Source: CAWHQZ01 sp963831645
GTDB lineage: Bacteria; Pseudomonadota; Alphaproteobacteria; Rhizobiales; Aestuariivirgaceae
Assembly: GCA_963831645.1 (NCBI GenBank)
Contig: CAWHQZ010000006.1
Location: 248,001 to 312,000 of the forward strand
DNA: 64,000 nucleotides
Direction: 5' to 3'
How positions within the stretch are numbered: the first letter of the stretch is position 1; the number at the start of each line of letters is the position of its first letter. The notes beneath the pieces are model-generated. The model searched no databases. It was not told the origin of the DNA and saw only the letters and a list, made by a program, of their open reading frames with translations. The position numbers and the translations under genes were made by a program. Below are positions 55,094 through 64,000 of the stretch, piece by piece.

Positions 55094-55166
55094 AAACTAA
55101 TCCCAGGAAACTCGATCAGCGGCTGCCATTGGAGTGGGTGCGCAGTCTAAGCGAGGTTGCGACCAC
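55050..55166. repeat. Long direct repeat, right copy (117 bp)
   Basis: Second copy of the repeat at 53834, starting CCACGTCGTTGCAGCCGAGC and ending GGTTGCGACCAC. It sits at the point where epoxide hydrolase homology stops, and 32 bases from the end of the giant operon, so recombination at the repeat shaped both ends. Confidence 0.85.
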
Positions 55167-55198
55167 GTTCCTCGGGCGAAGCGCATACCCTCGTCACA

Positions 55199-57952
55199 TC
55201 AACAGGCTCGCGGGACTGGTGTCAAAGGCGACGTCCGCAGAATGCGGTGACTACGGATCGTGCCGAGGTCGCGCCCCAGAGGGTCGGAAAACTGCGCCGC
55301 TTGCAGGTCCACGCCGGCAATCGGAGAGCCGAAGGGATTCGCCGGCGGCGGCTCGGGGGTATCGGCCGCCGCGACTGCCTTGCCCGACCCAAAATTATAG
55401 ATGAGTGGCGCAATGCCGCCGCCAGGTAGCAGCTCTACCGCCAGCACCGACAGCGGCGAATCCGGAGGCAGGGCGAGATTGGCCAAAACGGCCTCGACCC
55501 CTTTCAACTCGAACTCCGCGCGACCGAGCACATCGCGCTTGCTGGAGCGCTTCAAATCGCTGGTCGGATTCTGGTCAAATTGTGGCCAGGCGAATTTGCG
55601 CCCCAGCAGTACGTTGCGCCAAGTGCTGCCGTCCGCCTGCATCACCTGCGCATAGAGCATCACCCAGATGCGGGTTCGCGGATCGCCAGCGACCGCACTG
55701 GTCAGCTTCTGGTCGCCATAGACCGCGGTCGCATAAGACGCGGTGACGACGATGAGCGGTGGCGGCTCGAACGCGCCGGCGGGTCCTTCGGGCGGCAACA
55801 TGCGGTGCGCGAAGCAGGACAATGTCGGCGCGGGATGCTGCACGCCAGCGACACGCAGCGGTCGGCCAAAGCGCGCCTGCGCCGTAGACCACACATCTTT
55901 ATGCCCGACCCGGATCTCATAGGTCCAGAACCCGAACAGCTCCAGCGCGTCCGGCGCCACGCCGGGCGGCAGCGGCATGACGTAGTGCGTGCCGGAGGCG
56001 TCCGGCGTCAGCTCCACCATCGCGTCGAGGCCGGAGGAATCCTCGGGCTGGTTCGGCACGATGACGCGAATGAGTTCCGGATCGATCGGAAGCTGCGGCG
56101 GCACAGGTTCAGGCGTACTGGGCAGGTTATGCTCGGCATAGGAGTGCGGATCGAATTTGTCGCCTAATATCTGAATCGGGAACAACTTGTGCGTGATGTC
56201 GCCGGACAGCAGCGGATCGGGCCCATAGGCGAGGACCCGCGCGAACAGGCGGTCGTTGGGATCGGCCACCGGTTCGTCGATCTTCAGCCACAGTACGCGT
56301 TCGCGTCGCTCGGTCCAGGAATAGGCCGGTTCGTCCCGGCTATAGGGCGACAGCGCGATGCCGGCCGAGACCAGCTTCGGCATCTGCTTGGGCGCCGAGG
56401 CGACCGGCAGCTCGAAGTCCTGGCTCCAGGCCAGGGCCGACTTGCCGGGCGCCGCGGGATCCTTCAGTCGCGGCCGGACGATCCAAGTCGGGTGCGCGAC
56501 CTTCGGGAAATGGTTCGGCGGCGGCGTCGGGTTGACTGCGTCGAAGAAGATCAGACGTGTCATGGTCCGTCGGTCGGGGAACCGCGCATCCTCGCCGAGC
56601 AGGGCAAGCTCGTTGACAGCAAAGCGCAAGTCGATCTGGCCGACGATTCGCTCCGCCGATTCCGGCGCGTCTTTGCGCGCAACCTCGAAGCTGCGGTCCT
56701 GGAGGCCGTCCCAGGTCCAGTCGCGATCGACATCGAGTGTGATCGCGACGATCCAATGGTTCTTCAACTCGCTTTCGGCGGCAAAGGTGATGACGCCGTG
56801 ATCGCCGGAGAGCGAGTAGCGGAGCGCGCTGGAGGCGCCGAATACGATCCGGCGCCCGGGCTTCGGGGCAAAGGCCAGGTTCTTCACCGTGAGTTCGAGC
56901 TGCTGCGCGAGACGTTGCGGCAGATGGTCGCCCGGCTGCAGGAAGATGCCATTCAACTGCCGCTCCGCAATGTCCGCGACGAACAGGTCGGATTCATCAA
57001 GGGCGGGTGCACGCGTGGCGAGATCGACGGTAAGGCCGACGCGCACCTTGTCGTCGGCATAGCGGTTCGGGGTCGCGGCGCAGAGAGGGGTCAGGCGCAA
57101 CCGCACGTCGCGTGCGCGCGGAATCGGCAAAGCGGCCGCGAGGCCAGGCGGATTGGCGGCAATCTCCGCCACGAACCCTTCGAGATCGTGGACGTCCAAA
57201 TAGTTGAGCTTGATTTGCAGCGGTGCTTCGTCGGCCAGAGGGTTGTTGAAGTCGTAGGCCGCGAAGTTGCGCGTCATCTTGTAGATTTCGCGGAACTGGC
57301 CATCCCGCGTGCCGACTGGCCCGGGATCCTGCATCGGGAGACGCACCTGGACGGAGATCTCCACCTGCGCCACGTCTGGGTCAGCGACTCCAATCGCGCT
57401 CTGGCTTTGCTGCGCAGTGGCAACCTGGGTCAGGAGGTTGTTGGGGCCCTGCAGCACCTTCGCACGGTCGATGCCAGCGAAGATGAATTCCGGATAGCCC
57501 ATGAGCGGGCGCTGCACGGACAAGGTATCGATCTGCCGGATCACGTCGGTGGCGGCGCCGGTCGATGGCGCCGGCGGATCAGTCGCGACCCGCAGCACCT
57601 TGGGCGGAACGTGGCGCAGGAAGCGGAGCTTGGTCGTTGGCGCAGGGGCCGGCCGCTCCGGTTCGTCCGTGTCGACCGGGCCGCCTCCGGTCAGGTCGGC
57701 AAGGCGGCAACGGAATTCATAGACTTTTCCATAGAGCAGCTCGATGTTCGCGCCGTCGGGCGCGTAGTTCCGAGTTTGGGGCGGGTTCAGAGGCTGACCA
57801 TCGGCCTTGTGCGGCATACCGCCGGTGAGCCTGTAGAGCGTGTCATCATTCACAACCAACGACCGCCCATTCCAGCGCGTGAAATAGCGTGGCAGCCAGG
57901 CCGCCTTCGAGCCAGAGTTGATGTTGCGCGCCGGCGCCGGTTCCACGCTCAA
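55199..57952 (-). CDS. Giant operon gene 3: uncharacterised 917-aa protein
   Basis: The start is TTG 57952, which overlaps the previous stop (TTGA), so translation is probably coupled. A long soluble protein without signal peptide or transmembrane helix, rich in Pro and in beta-type blocks (LYGKVYEFRCRLADLTGGGP, DKVRVGLTVDLATRAPALDE, YSWTERRERVLWLKIDEPV). WTYEIRVGHKDVWSTAQARF and PPLIVVTASYATAVYGDQKL suggest repeated beta-sandwich domains. The last residues lie 32 bases from the 55050-55166 repeat and may not be original. No family recognised; structural or surface/assembly role is a guess. Confidence 0.75.
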   Translation of the reverse strand: MSVEPAPARNINSGSKAAWLPRYFTRWNGRSLVVNDDTLYRLTGGMPHKADGQPLNPPQTRNYAPDGANIELLYGKVYEFRCRLADLTGGGPVDTDEPERPAPAPTTKLRFLRHVPPKVLRVATDPPAPSTGAATDVIRQIDTLSVQRPLMGYPEFIFAGIDRAKVLQGPNNLLTQVATAQQSQSAIGVADPDVAQVEISVQVRLPMQDPGPVGTRDGQFREIYKMTRNFAAYDFNNPLADEAPLQIKLNYLDVHDLEGFVAEIAANPPGLAAALPIPRARDVRLRLTPLCAATPNRYADDKVRVGLTVDLATRAPALDESDLFVADIAERQLNGIFLQPGDHLPQRLAQQLELTVKNLAFAPKPGRRIVFGASSALRYSLSGDHGVITFAAESELKNHWIVAITLDVDRDWTWDGLQDRSFEVARKDAPESAERIVGQIDLRFAVNELALLGEDARFPDRRTMTRLIFFDAVNPTPPPNHFPKVAHPTWIVRPRLKDPAAPGKSALAWSQDFELPVASAPKQMPKLVSAGIALSPYSRDEPAYSWTERRERVLWLKIDEPVADPNDRLFARVLAYGPDPLLSGDITHKLFPIQILGDKFDPHSYAEHNLPSTPEPVPPQLPIDPELIRVIVPNQPEDSSGLDAMVELTPDASGTHYVMPLPPGVAPDALELFGFWTYEIRVGHKDVWSTAQARFGRPLRVAGVQHPAPTLSCFAHRMLPPEGPAGAFEPPPLIVVTASYATAVYGDQKLTSAVAGDPRTRIWVMLYAQVMQADGSTWRNVLLGRKFAWPQFDQNPTSDLKRSSKRDVLGRAEFELKGVEAVLANLALPPDSPLSVLAVELLPGGGIAPLIYNFGSGKAVAAADTPEPPPANPFGSPIAGVDLQAAQFSDPLGRDLGTIRSHRILRTSPLTPVPRAC

Positions 57953-59148
57953 CTCGCCGGAGAAGAATTGGAGAACGGAGGATTCGGCTGGCCCTGCGGG
58001 AATACGAGATCGGCCGTGTTGCCGTTGGAATCAACCGAATGGACGTGACACAGCGACTGCCATCCCCCGCCGCCGTCGGGTTGAACATCGATCCGATAGC
58101 CGGCGACGCCAAGCGGGGCCTCGACCGATGGCTTCATGGCCGCGCCGCCAAGCCTGACGCGCGCGGATTCAAGCTGGCGGTTGTGCCAGATCACTATCTG
58201 CTCATCGTCCCATCCGAGGTCGATGCCGCAATCGGTTGCCGGCCGCAGCGTGTTATGACCGCTGCTGGCCGCGTCGGCGGTGTCCGGTTGGAAGGAATGC
58301 ATGATCTTGGCGAAGCCGTCATCATAGATGGCGGCCTCCGCCAGCGGCTCGTCATATCCGGCCTGGCTGGCCTGGCCGACGGGGAACAGAACCGCCGCGA
58401 ACAATCCGCGCCGAGCTTGATCGAGGGCCGGAAGGCGCGCGGCATAGCTGCGGATTGCATTGGGCGGCGCCACGATCTGCCCGGGCGCGGTCGGATCAAG
58501 CTCAAGATAAAGCCAGCCGCCATCCTTGAGTTGCACGCCATCGCCAACGGGAACCTGGATTTCGCGGTGGAGTAGGCCGAGGGCCCAAGCCAGCTCCGGC
58601 TGCCGCAAGGCGTAGGCGATCACCCTGCCCCACGAAAGCTTGTCCGACGGCCTCTGGTCCTCCTTCAGGCCGCCGACCACATCGCGCAGCGCACAGCCGA
58701 ATTCGTCGCCGACGCCGGCATCGTCGGTGCGTGAGCGCTCGAATGCGAAGGCGCTTGTATAGCTGATGGGAAGTTGCTTCTTGATCCGCGTGCTTCCCAG
58801 ATTGGTCAGCCGCGCCGCCTGCTCCGCTGCGCTTGGGGGCGCGTCGGAGATCAGCAAGCCGTCGCGCAGCGCCTCGAACAGCACCTGGGCGCCGGGCGGC
58901 GGCGTCAAACCCTTGGCGACTGGCGGAAGGACCGCACTGTTGGTGGGATTTGCGGACCAGAAGCCGTTGAGACCGCTCAACACTACCGCGCGCAGCTTCC
59001 ATTCAGTTCCGGCGAATTTCGGCACGCCCGCGGCGAGCGGCAACAGCGGACTGCCCGTCGGAACCAGCAGAGCGCGCAGATGGATCGAGCCATTCTCCCA
59101 TTTCCACGGGAAGGCGAAGATCGAGAGCTTGAGATCGGCAAGAGCCAT
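57949..59148 (-). CDS. Giant operon gene 2: uncharacterised 399-aa protein
   Basis: The start at ATG 59148 is chosen for GAGGTGCGCC upstream and the 8-base gap to the previous stop; the frame is open to 59619 but overlaps the 1580-aa gene. Blocks include KLSIFAFPWKWENGSIHLRA, GCALRDVVGGLKEDQRPSDK and IVIWHNRQLESARVRLGGAA. No signal peptide, no catalytic motif recognised. The C-terminal part (YRIDVQPDGGGGWQSLCHVH) looks like a beta-sandwich domain. Always to be read with its neighbours as one transcript. Confidence 0.75.
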   Translation of the reverse strand: MALADLKLSIFAFPWKWENGSIHLRALLVPTGSPLLPLAAGVPKFAGTEWKLRAVVLSGLNGFWSANPTNSAVLPPVAKGLTPPPGAQVLFEALRDGLLISDAPPSAAEQAARLTNLGSTRIKKQLPISYTSAFAFERSRTDDAGVGDEFGCALRDVVGGLKEDQRPSDKLSWGRVIAYALRQPELAWALGLLHREIQVPVGDGVQLKDGGWLYLELDPTAPGQIVAPPNAIRSYAARLPALDQARRGLFAAVLFPVGQASQAGYDEPLAEAAIYDDGFAKIMHSFQPDTADAASSGHNTLRPATDCGIDLGWDDEQIVIWHNRQLESARVRLGGAAMKPSVEAPLGVAGYRIDVQPDGGGGWQSLCHVHSVDSNGNTADLVFPQGQPNPPFSNSSPAS

Positions 59149-59156
59149 GGCGCACC

Positions 59157-62100
59157 TCAGAGCGGAAGGGACAAGGCAGGCGTCGTGATGTCTTGCCGGA
59201 ACTGCCAATAATCGTCCCAGTCGATGTCGATGACCCAGCAGATCGAGATGTGGATGCCGACCGCGACCGAGGCCACGAAGCCGATCGTGTACGGCCCGAG
59301 CTGAGTAGGGAATGGCGGCGGCAGCGCCGGCAGCGGTGTCGGCGGGATGATGCCGAGGCCGGCGGCGAGCGTGATGGTGGCGCTTGCCAGGCCATGCATC
59401 ACGTCGACGCTGGCCCGGCCGGAGAGGATCGCTTTCAGCATGAAGGGATCGACGCCGGTGTTGAGCTCCACCGCCAGCGTGATGGCCGCGCTGCCTGATG
59501 CGATGCCGAGATCGATCGCGAGCCCCAGGCCGAGACCACCCTGTACCAGGACGTTTAGTCCCTCGTTGTTGACGCCGACCTGCACCACGCCCGTGCCGGC
59601 GAGCGGTGAAACCACCCAACGGAACGGCTTTTCCGAACTGCCGAGGCCGGCGATGAATTCCACGCCGAGCGGCGAGAGCTGCAAGGCGATGCCCATCGCG
59701 ACCGCGACGTCGGTGATCTGGCCAGTGCCAAGCGGCAGGTTGGGCAGTGCAAATTCGTTGCGTACCGTAAGCCGGCCCTGGGAAAAGCCAACTTTCAGTC
59801 CCGCCCCTGCGCCACCGGGCAGGAAACGCGCAACCTGCTGGACATTACTGAAGATGCTCTGCAGCACATCCAGGAATCCGACATAGTGTACGTTGAGCTT
59901 GGCGAAGGTCGGAGAGGTATTCTCGTCCGCCATCACATCGGCGAACATCCTGATGATGTCGGCGTTCTTGTATTTGACCGCGAAGGCGACTCGCTTGAGC
60001 GAAATCGACCAGCGCGGCGAAGCCACCGGCGCCACTTTCATGGCAACGACGGTTTCAGAACCGGGTTGGTCTCCCTTTTCGTCGCAATAGCGGATCACGA
60101 TCTGCACCACGCCGAGATCCATCAGTAGTGTCTCGCGCGGCTTGCCGGAGGCCTTTTTCACCGTGAACTGCTTATCGAAGCCGATGTCTCCGGCATTGAC
60201 GTCGACCGCGTTCAGCGTGTCGAAGTCGAACGCGTCGCCGAGGTTGGGGAAGATGCCCGCGGCATTGAACAACGCCGCCACGTCGGCGAAATTGGGCGGC
60301 TTGGGGATCTTGATCTGCGACACGCCGCCGATCGCCTGCGGACGCGCCAGGAACAGCTTCTGCGTGCCGGCTGATTGCAGCAAACCGTAGACGATGGTGG
60401 GCGTGTCGTTATCGCCCAGGCGCTTGATATCCGCCGGATCGGCCAGGTGCCATCTGTCGGAGCCTGCGGCGGGCGCAGTCGGCCGCACAAGCGGCGCCGC
60501 GAATTGCGGATCGAGCGCATTGGGCGCCGTATCGGTCGACTTCATGCGCGCGAGGCTCCACGCGCCGTCGCGCGGCAATTGTGGCGTGCCGCGCAACGCC
60601 GCCACAAGATGCGGATCGATCGCATCGTCGTTGCAGCTGACTGCCGCCTGCACGCCGCGCTGTGTCAGGCTGGCGTTGCCCTGCACGCCGCCGACCTCGA
60701 TCGTGCAGGCGATCGGCGCAACCGCGGGACCTTTGAACTGCATCAGGTCAAAGAGCTGCTCGCGGCTGGCGGGCATCACGAACGGATCGAGTTGGCCGTT
60801 GATCGTTCCGCCGTACGTGGTCCCGGTGATCTGGATGAATCCGCCGATCTCGCGGCCGGGAACCAATGTTCCGCCACCGGTGCTGGTGCCGCCTGCGATC
60901 ACCTTGATCGCCGGATCGATCAGGACGTCGGCATCGAATTTCACCGGCTGAAAGATGGTCCCGTCGAGCGGGATCGGGAATTGCGGCGCCGTCAGCCGTA
61001 TGTTCCGGATGTTCATGACACCGCCGATGGCGCCGCGATGGATCTGGCTGTTGGCGAAGGCCGGCAGTATTGCCGGCAAATAGGTGACGCCTTGGACATC
61101 GGCGCTTTTCGGGAAAGCGAACTGCCCGTGGCTCGCCGCCAGCCAGCCGCTATCCTCGCGCAGAACCCAGCCGCCATTGGTGCGCTGGATGGTGATGATC
61201 CGCACCACCTTCACGCACCAGGGATAGAGGCGGGATTCCATCTGGATGACTTCGTGGGCGGTCCGGCCAACGATGACGTCGAATCTGGCCTGCGTGACGG
61301 CTGGGCCGAGCGTCAGTCTGTCACGCCAGTCGCTGAACAAGCTGGCGCCATAGCCGGTGAGCTCGTAGCGTTCGAGCGGCACGCCTTTCTTCTGTGGCCC
61401 GAAATCGCCCTTCCAGCGTTCGTGGATGTTCGTGCTGAGCACACCTTCGGCATAGTTGTTGGCTTGCTCCGTTTCCGTATAGCTCGGCTGCGGGAAAGTC
61501 CGTTCCCGACCCGGGATTTTCGATTTGGGCGCTTCCATCAGGAGCTGCCGGCTGCCGAGCAGATCGCCGGGGAATGCCGGCTGATGGAGATCGAACGATC
61601 CGCCATCGTCGATGAAGGTGGAAGGCCCGTTCTTCGGTTCCACCGGCCGCGTGTCGATGCGGGCGATAATGCCGAACGGCAGCGGCAGCCGAGCCTGGAA
61701 CGGCCTATCCTTTTTCACCGCATCGACATATTCGGTCAGCAGCGGCGTCGGCGCGACCGGCACCAGCGTTACGCTCTCGGCCTGCAGCAGCGCGGGACCG
61801 CCATCGTGCGGCGCCGGCGTCAGGATCGCATCGCCGGATGCCAAGGTCGGTTGCTTGGTCAGCATCGGCTCCCAGGAGATCGGCGGCAGCGTGAAGATCC
61901 CGACCTGTCCGGCCGGCGCCCGCAACGAAAGACCGTCGATGGAGACATAAGCGAGGCTCTGAAACGGCATCACGACGCCGAACTGATCGGCATTGCTCGA
62001 AAGGTCCAGCATGAAGAGCGCCAGCTCTTGGGACGACAGCTTGCCGGCCACCGGTGCCGTGGCGCCGGACACCCGTTGCGTGCCGGTGGTCTCAAGCGAG

Positions 62101-63899
62101 AAGTCGAGGAGCGCGCTTGCCGGATCGGTCCAGCCGACCGTCGCACTCATCCAACCGGTCGGCGCGTCCGTGCCGCCGAAAAGGTTGGTCTCAAAATTGG
62201 CGGCATAGGGATCGGGCAGCGTCGGCAAGACCGAGTACGATTGGAATCTGAGGCTGAGGGTGCCGGAAGCGAGGCCCGTTTCTCCGAGCGGTCCGGTCAC
62301 CCACAGGGCCGCCGGCGAGCGCACCTTGAGCAGGAGATTTTCCAGCGCGAGCGCGAAGAACGGCTTCTGCACCGCCGCCGCATCGATTCCGAACAGATAG
62401 ACGGTGGTTCCAGAGCTGTTTTCCACCAGCGCCAGGATTGCGCCCGGCATCTGGACAGCGAAGCGGGCGCCATCCGCGGCAACCGGCCGGTCGAGATGAG
62501 CCGCGGCCCGGCCGAGAACCAGCACGGCCTCCATCTGCGCGGAACTGATGTAATAGAGTGTCGTGCCGGCCGGCGCCTCGAATGTCGCGCGCGAACGGCG
62601 GCCAGTGCTTGGCTCGTCCCACAGCGGAAGATCCTGCGTCACGGGATCGACCGAAGTCTCAGTGATGATAGTGATCACGTTGGGGGCCAATTGCAGCTTG
62701 GGCTTGGCGAGCACGACTGGCGCCGGCTGGGCGCTCCACTTGGCGCTCAGGCCGCCGCCTAGCTCCAGCCATAGCGCGCCCGTGCCATTCGCCTGCCCGA
62801 GCTTGTCCGGCATCGTAACCGTGGTGAGGACGGACCAGCCGGCCCGCACGATCGGCGCCTCCGGCCCGCATTGGAATAGTTTCGACTGCTGCTCCGCGAA
62901 CCCGAACGAACTGATCGAGGCGTTGCAAGGAACCACGATCGATTGCGTCGCGGCATCGTGGAACGCGCCATCCGCGGACCGCTTCAGCGTGGCCGAGTTG
63001 CCGTAGGCCTTCAGGGTGCTGTCTGCGAGCGCGATCGATTTCAGGCCGGCCGAGCCGAATTCGAAGCCAAGTATGGGCGGTAGCGCGATCTGCGCATCCC
63101 CTCCGGCACCTCCGGGGACTGCAGTAACTGGCGCCGGGACATCGAGCGTGAGCTGCAGGCTCGCTTTCCACGCGCCACTGACCACAATCGCCTGATCGTG
63201 GGATTGGGTCGTTCCGCTGAGGGTCAGCCTTCCGCCTTTGATCTTGACGCCGATGAACTCATTGCTTGGCCGTCCCGGGATCAGCACGTTCGTTGGTATC
63301 CAAGCGCTGCCGGCGGCGAGCTTCAATCCCGCGCGCACCGGCACCGTGGTGCCGCGCATCGGAAGCAGCAACATCAGCCTCGGCGGCAGATACGGATTCT
63401 GCGACCGCCACAGCAGGCTTACCAATTTAACGGGCTGGAAGATGTCGATCCAGATCGCCTCATTCCGCTGGTTGAGGAACGGCCCGTGCGATCGGATCGG
63501 CGCTTGGCCACGCGCCCATTCCGGCGTCAACGGGCCGGCGGAAATATCGATCGGCAAGGTGCGGATTGAAGCCAGCGCGCTGACCGGACGGCCCGGCGGT
63601 CGCGGCCTCGTCGGCGTCGGTGTCTGGCGCATCTGCTGCTGCACGATGCGGTGCGCCGCGCCCGGCAGCAGGATGGAGGAGGGAAACGCCTCCACCCTGC
63701 GCGCGCGCCCGGCGAGAACGGTCGAGAGCAGCGGCTGATGCAGCGGCGGCAAAAAGAGATCACTGGTCTGGCCGCCGCCGAGCGCCAGCTCAACGTCAGC
63801 GAGAGCAGTTTGCAATTGCTTTTCGCTTGTGCCCCTAGCCGGCCGCAGAGAACCCACAATCTCCTGCGGCCACTCAGCACTTTCGAGCGGTTCGGCCAT
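59157..63899 (-). CDS. Giant operon gene 1: uncharacterised 1580-aa protein
   Basis: ATG 63899 with GGGGTGAACC upstream. No signal peptide. The first 1100 residues are beta-rich with many Pro/Gly turns (KLAAGSAWIPTNVLIPGRPS, GALWLELGGGLSAKWSAQPA, ERYELTGYGASLFSDWRDRL). The C-terminal 250 residues are glycine-rich and hydrophobic-amphipathic (VGVNNEGLNVLVQGGLGLGL, ASATITLAAGLGIIPPTPLP), ending in ICWVIDIDWDDYWQFRQDIT. The frame is uninterrupted over 4.7 kb, implying selection. I recognise no family; size and repetitive beta architecture would suit a scaffold, tail-like or surface-layer component. First visible gene of the operon; more may lie beyond the right edge. Confidence 0.8.
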   Translation of the reverse strand: MAEPLESAEWPQEIVGSLRPARGTSEKQLQTALADVELALGGGQTSDLFLPPLHQPLLSTVLAGRARRVEAFPSSILLPGAAHRIVQQQMRQTPTPTRPRPPGRPVSALASIRTLPIDISAGPLTPEWARGQAPIRSHGPFLNQRNEAIWIDIFQPVKLVSLLWRSQNPYLPPRLMLLLPMRGTTVPVRAGLKLAAGSAWIPTNVLIPGRPSNEFIGVKIKGGRLTLSGTTQSHDQAIVVSGAWKASLQLTLDVPAPVTAVPGGAGGDAQIALPPILGFEFGSAGLKSIALADSTLKAYGNSATLKRSADGAFHDAATQSIVVPCNASISSFGFAEQQSKLFQCGPEAPIVRAGWSVLTTVTMPDKLGQANGTGALWLELGGGLSAKWSAQPAPVVLAKPKLQLAPNVITIITETSVDPVTQDLPLWDEPSTGRRSRATFEAPAGTTLYYISSAQMEAVLVLGRAAAHLDRPVAADGARFAVQMPGAILALVENSSGTTVYLFGIDAAAVQKPFFALALENLLLKVRSPAALWVTGPLGETGLASGTLSLRFQSYSVLPTLPDPYAANFETNLFGGTDAPTGWMSATVGWTDPASALLDFSLETTGTQRVSGATAPVAGKLSSQELALFMLDLSSNADQFGVVMPFQSLAYVSIDGLSLRAPAGQVGIFTLPPISWEPMLTKQPTLASGDAILTPAPHDGGPALLQAESVTLVPVAPTPLLTEYVDAVKKDRPFQARLPLPFGIIARIDTRPVEPKNGPSTFIDDGGSFDLHQPAFPGDLLGSRQLLMEAPKSKIPGRERTFPQPSYTETEQANNYAEGVLSTNIHERWKGDFGPQKKGVPLERYELTGYGASLFSDWRDRLTLGPAVTQARFDVIVGRTAHEVIQMESRLYPWCVKVVRIITIQRTNGGWVLREDSGWLAASHGQFAFPKSADVQGVTYLPAILPAFANSQIHRGAIGGVMNIRNIRLTAPQFPIPLDGTIFQPVKFDADVLIDPAIKVIAGGTSTGGGTLVPGREIGGFIQITGTTYGGTINGQLDPFVMPASREQLFDLMQFKGPAVAPIACTIEVGGVQGNASLTQRGVQAAVSCNDDAIDPHLVAALRGTPQLPRDGAWSLARMKSTDTAPNALDPQFAAPLVRPTAPAAGSDRWHLADPADIKRLGDNDTPTIVYGLLQSAGTQKLFLARPQAIGGVSQIKIPKPPNFADVAALFNAAGIFPNLGDAFDFDTLNAVDVNAGDIGFDKQFTVKKASGKPRETLLMDLGVVQIVIRYCDEKGDQPGSETVVAMKVAPVASPRWSISLKRVAFAVKYKNADIIRMFADVMADENTSPTFAKLNVHYVGFLDVLQSIFSNVQQVARFLPGGAGAGLKVGFSQGRLTVRNEFALPNLPLGTGQITDVAVAMGIALQLSPLGVEFIAGLGSSEKPFRWVVSPLAGTGVVQVGVNNEGLNVLVQGGLGLGLAIDLGIASGSAAITLAVELNTGVDPFMLKAILSGRASVDVMHGLASATITLAAGLGIIPPTPLPALPPPFPTQLGPYTIGFVASVAVGIHISICWVIDIDWDDYWQFRQDITTPALSLPL

Positions 63900-64000
63900 G
63901 GTTCACCCCGCCACAACGGGCGCCCCGCGCGGAGCGAACCTCGCACCAACGCAGTCCCCACAGCGCTCCGGCAAGAATCGTGGATTTCAATATGCGTGCC

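Noticed and set aside
56189..58048. A 619-aa plus-strand open frame opposite the giant operon
   Set aside because: Shadow of the high-GC 917-aa gene; no start signal and Arg/Gly-biased composition.
60375..62762. A 795-aa plus-strand open frame opposite the 1580-aa gene
   Set aside because: High Arg/His/Gly content typical of an antisense frame; the minus-strand gene has a ribosome binding site and a full-length frame.

Overview
The window looks like a chromosome segment from an alphaproteobacterium, most likely Hyphomicrobiales (Rhizobiales). The grounds are high GC, the housekeeping neighbourhood rpoD / dnaG / yqeY / carA / carB with yqeY divergent from carA, and a DUF3489-DUF2924-serine recombinase cassette typical of that order. 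Genus cannot be fixed from sequence alone.

Layout. (1) 1-20.0 kb is an accessory island abutting the 3' end of a tRNA gene (CAU anticodon, 20036-20111, minus strand). It is a mosaic of truncated or frameshifted genes: antiporter, IS1380 and HK97-capsid remnants, arylsulfatase, SRAP and prophage replication fragments. It also holds an intact IS110 transposase, a prophage-like regulatory stretch with two matching operators, a large nuclease-like protein broken by three single-base deletions, and a broken site-specific serine recombinase next to the tRNA. (2) 20.1-26.6 kb is ordinary chromosome: AMP nucleosidase, a SIMPL-domain protein, an uncharacterised 325-aa protein, a flavodoxin-like reductase, a GNAT acetyltransferase, DUF1993, an EF-hand protein and a HlyU-like protein. 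(3) 26.8-30.4 kb is a defence module: a single-chain type IIL (MmeI-like) restriction-modification protein followed by a damaged Fic gene. (4) 30.4-47.7 kb is the housekeeping core: rpoD, dnaG, an EamA transporter, Ohr, yqeY, carA, an amidase, an ECF sigma / anti-sigma pair, small exported proteins and carB. A toxin-antitoxin-like three-gene module (36.1-37.6 kb) interrupts it. (5) 47.7-55.2 kb is a second mosaic: an IS1202/ISNCY-type transposase remnant abutted by a group II intron with a broken reverse transcriptase, a broken MASE1 histidine kinase, a cupin protein, direct repeats, and a 5'-truncated epoxide hydrolase between copies of a 117-119 bp repeat. (6) 55.2-63.9 kb is a tightly packed minus-strand operon of three very large proteins (1580, 399 and 917 aa) that I do not recognise. 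It is the best candidate for an undescribed system.

A striking overall pattern: all long core genes (carB, rpoD, dnaG, carA, amn, the restriction enzyme and the giant operon) are uninterrupted, while at least twelve accessory genes carry one or more single-base indels, several in homopolymer runs. This points to real decay of mobile or defence cargo rather than general sequencing error, although homopolymer errors cannot be excluded for individual cases.
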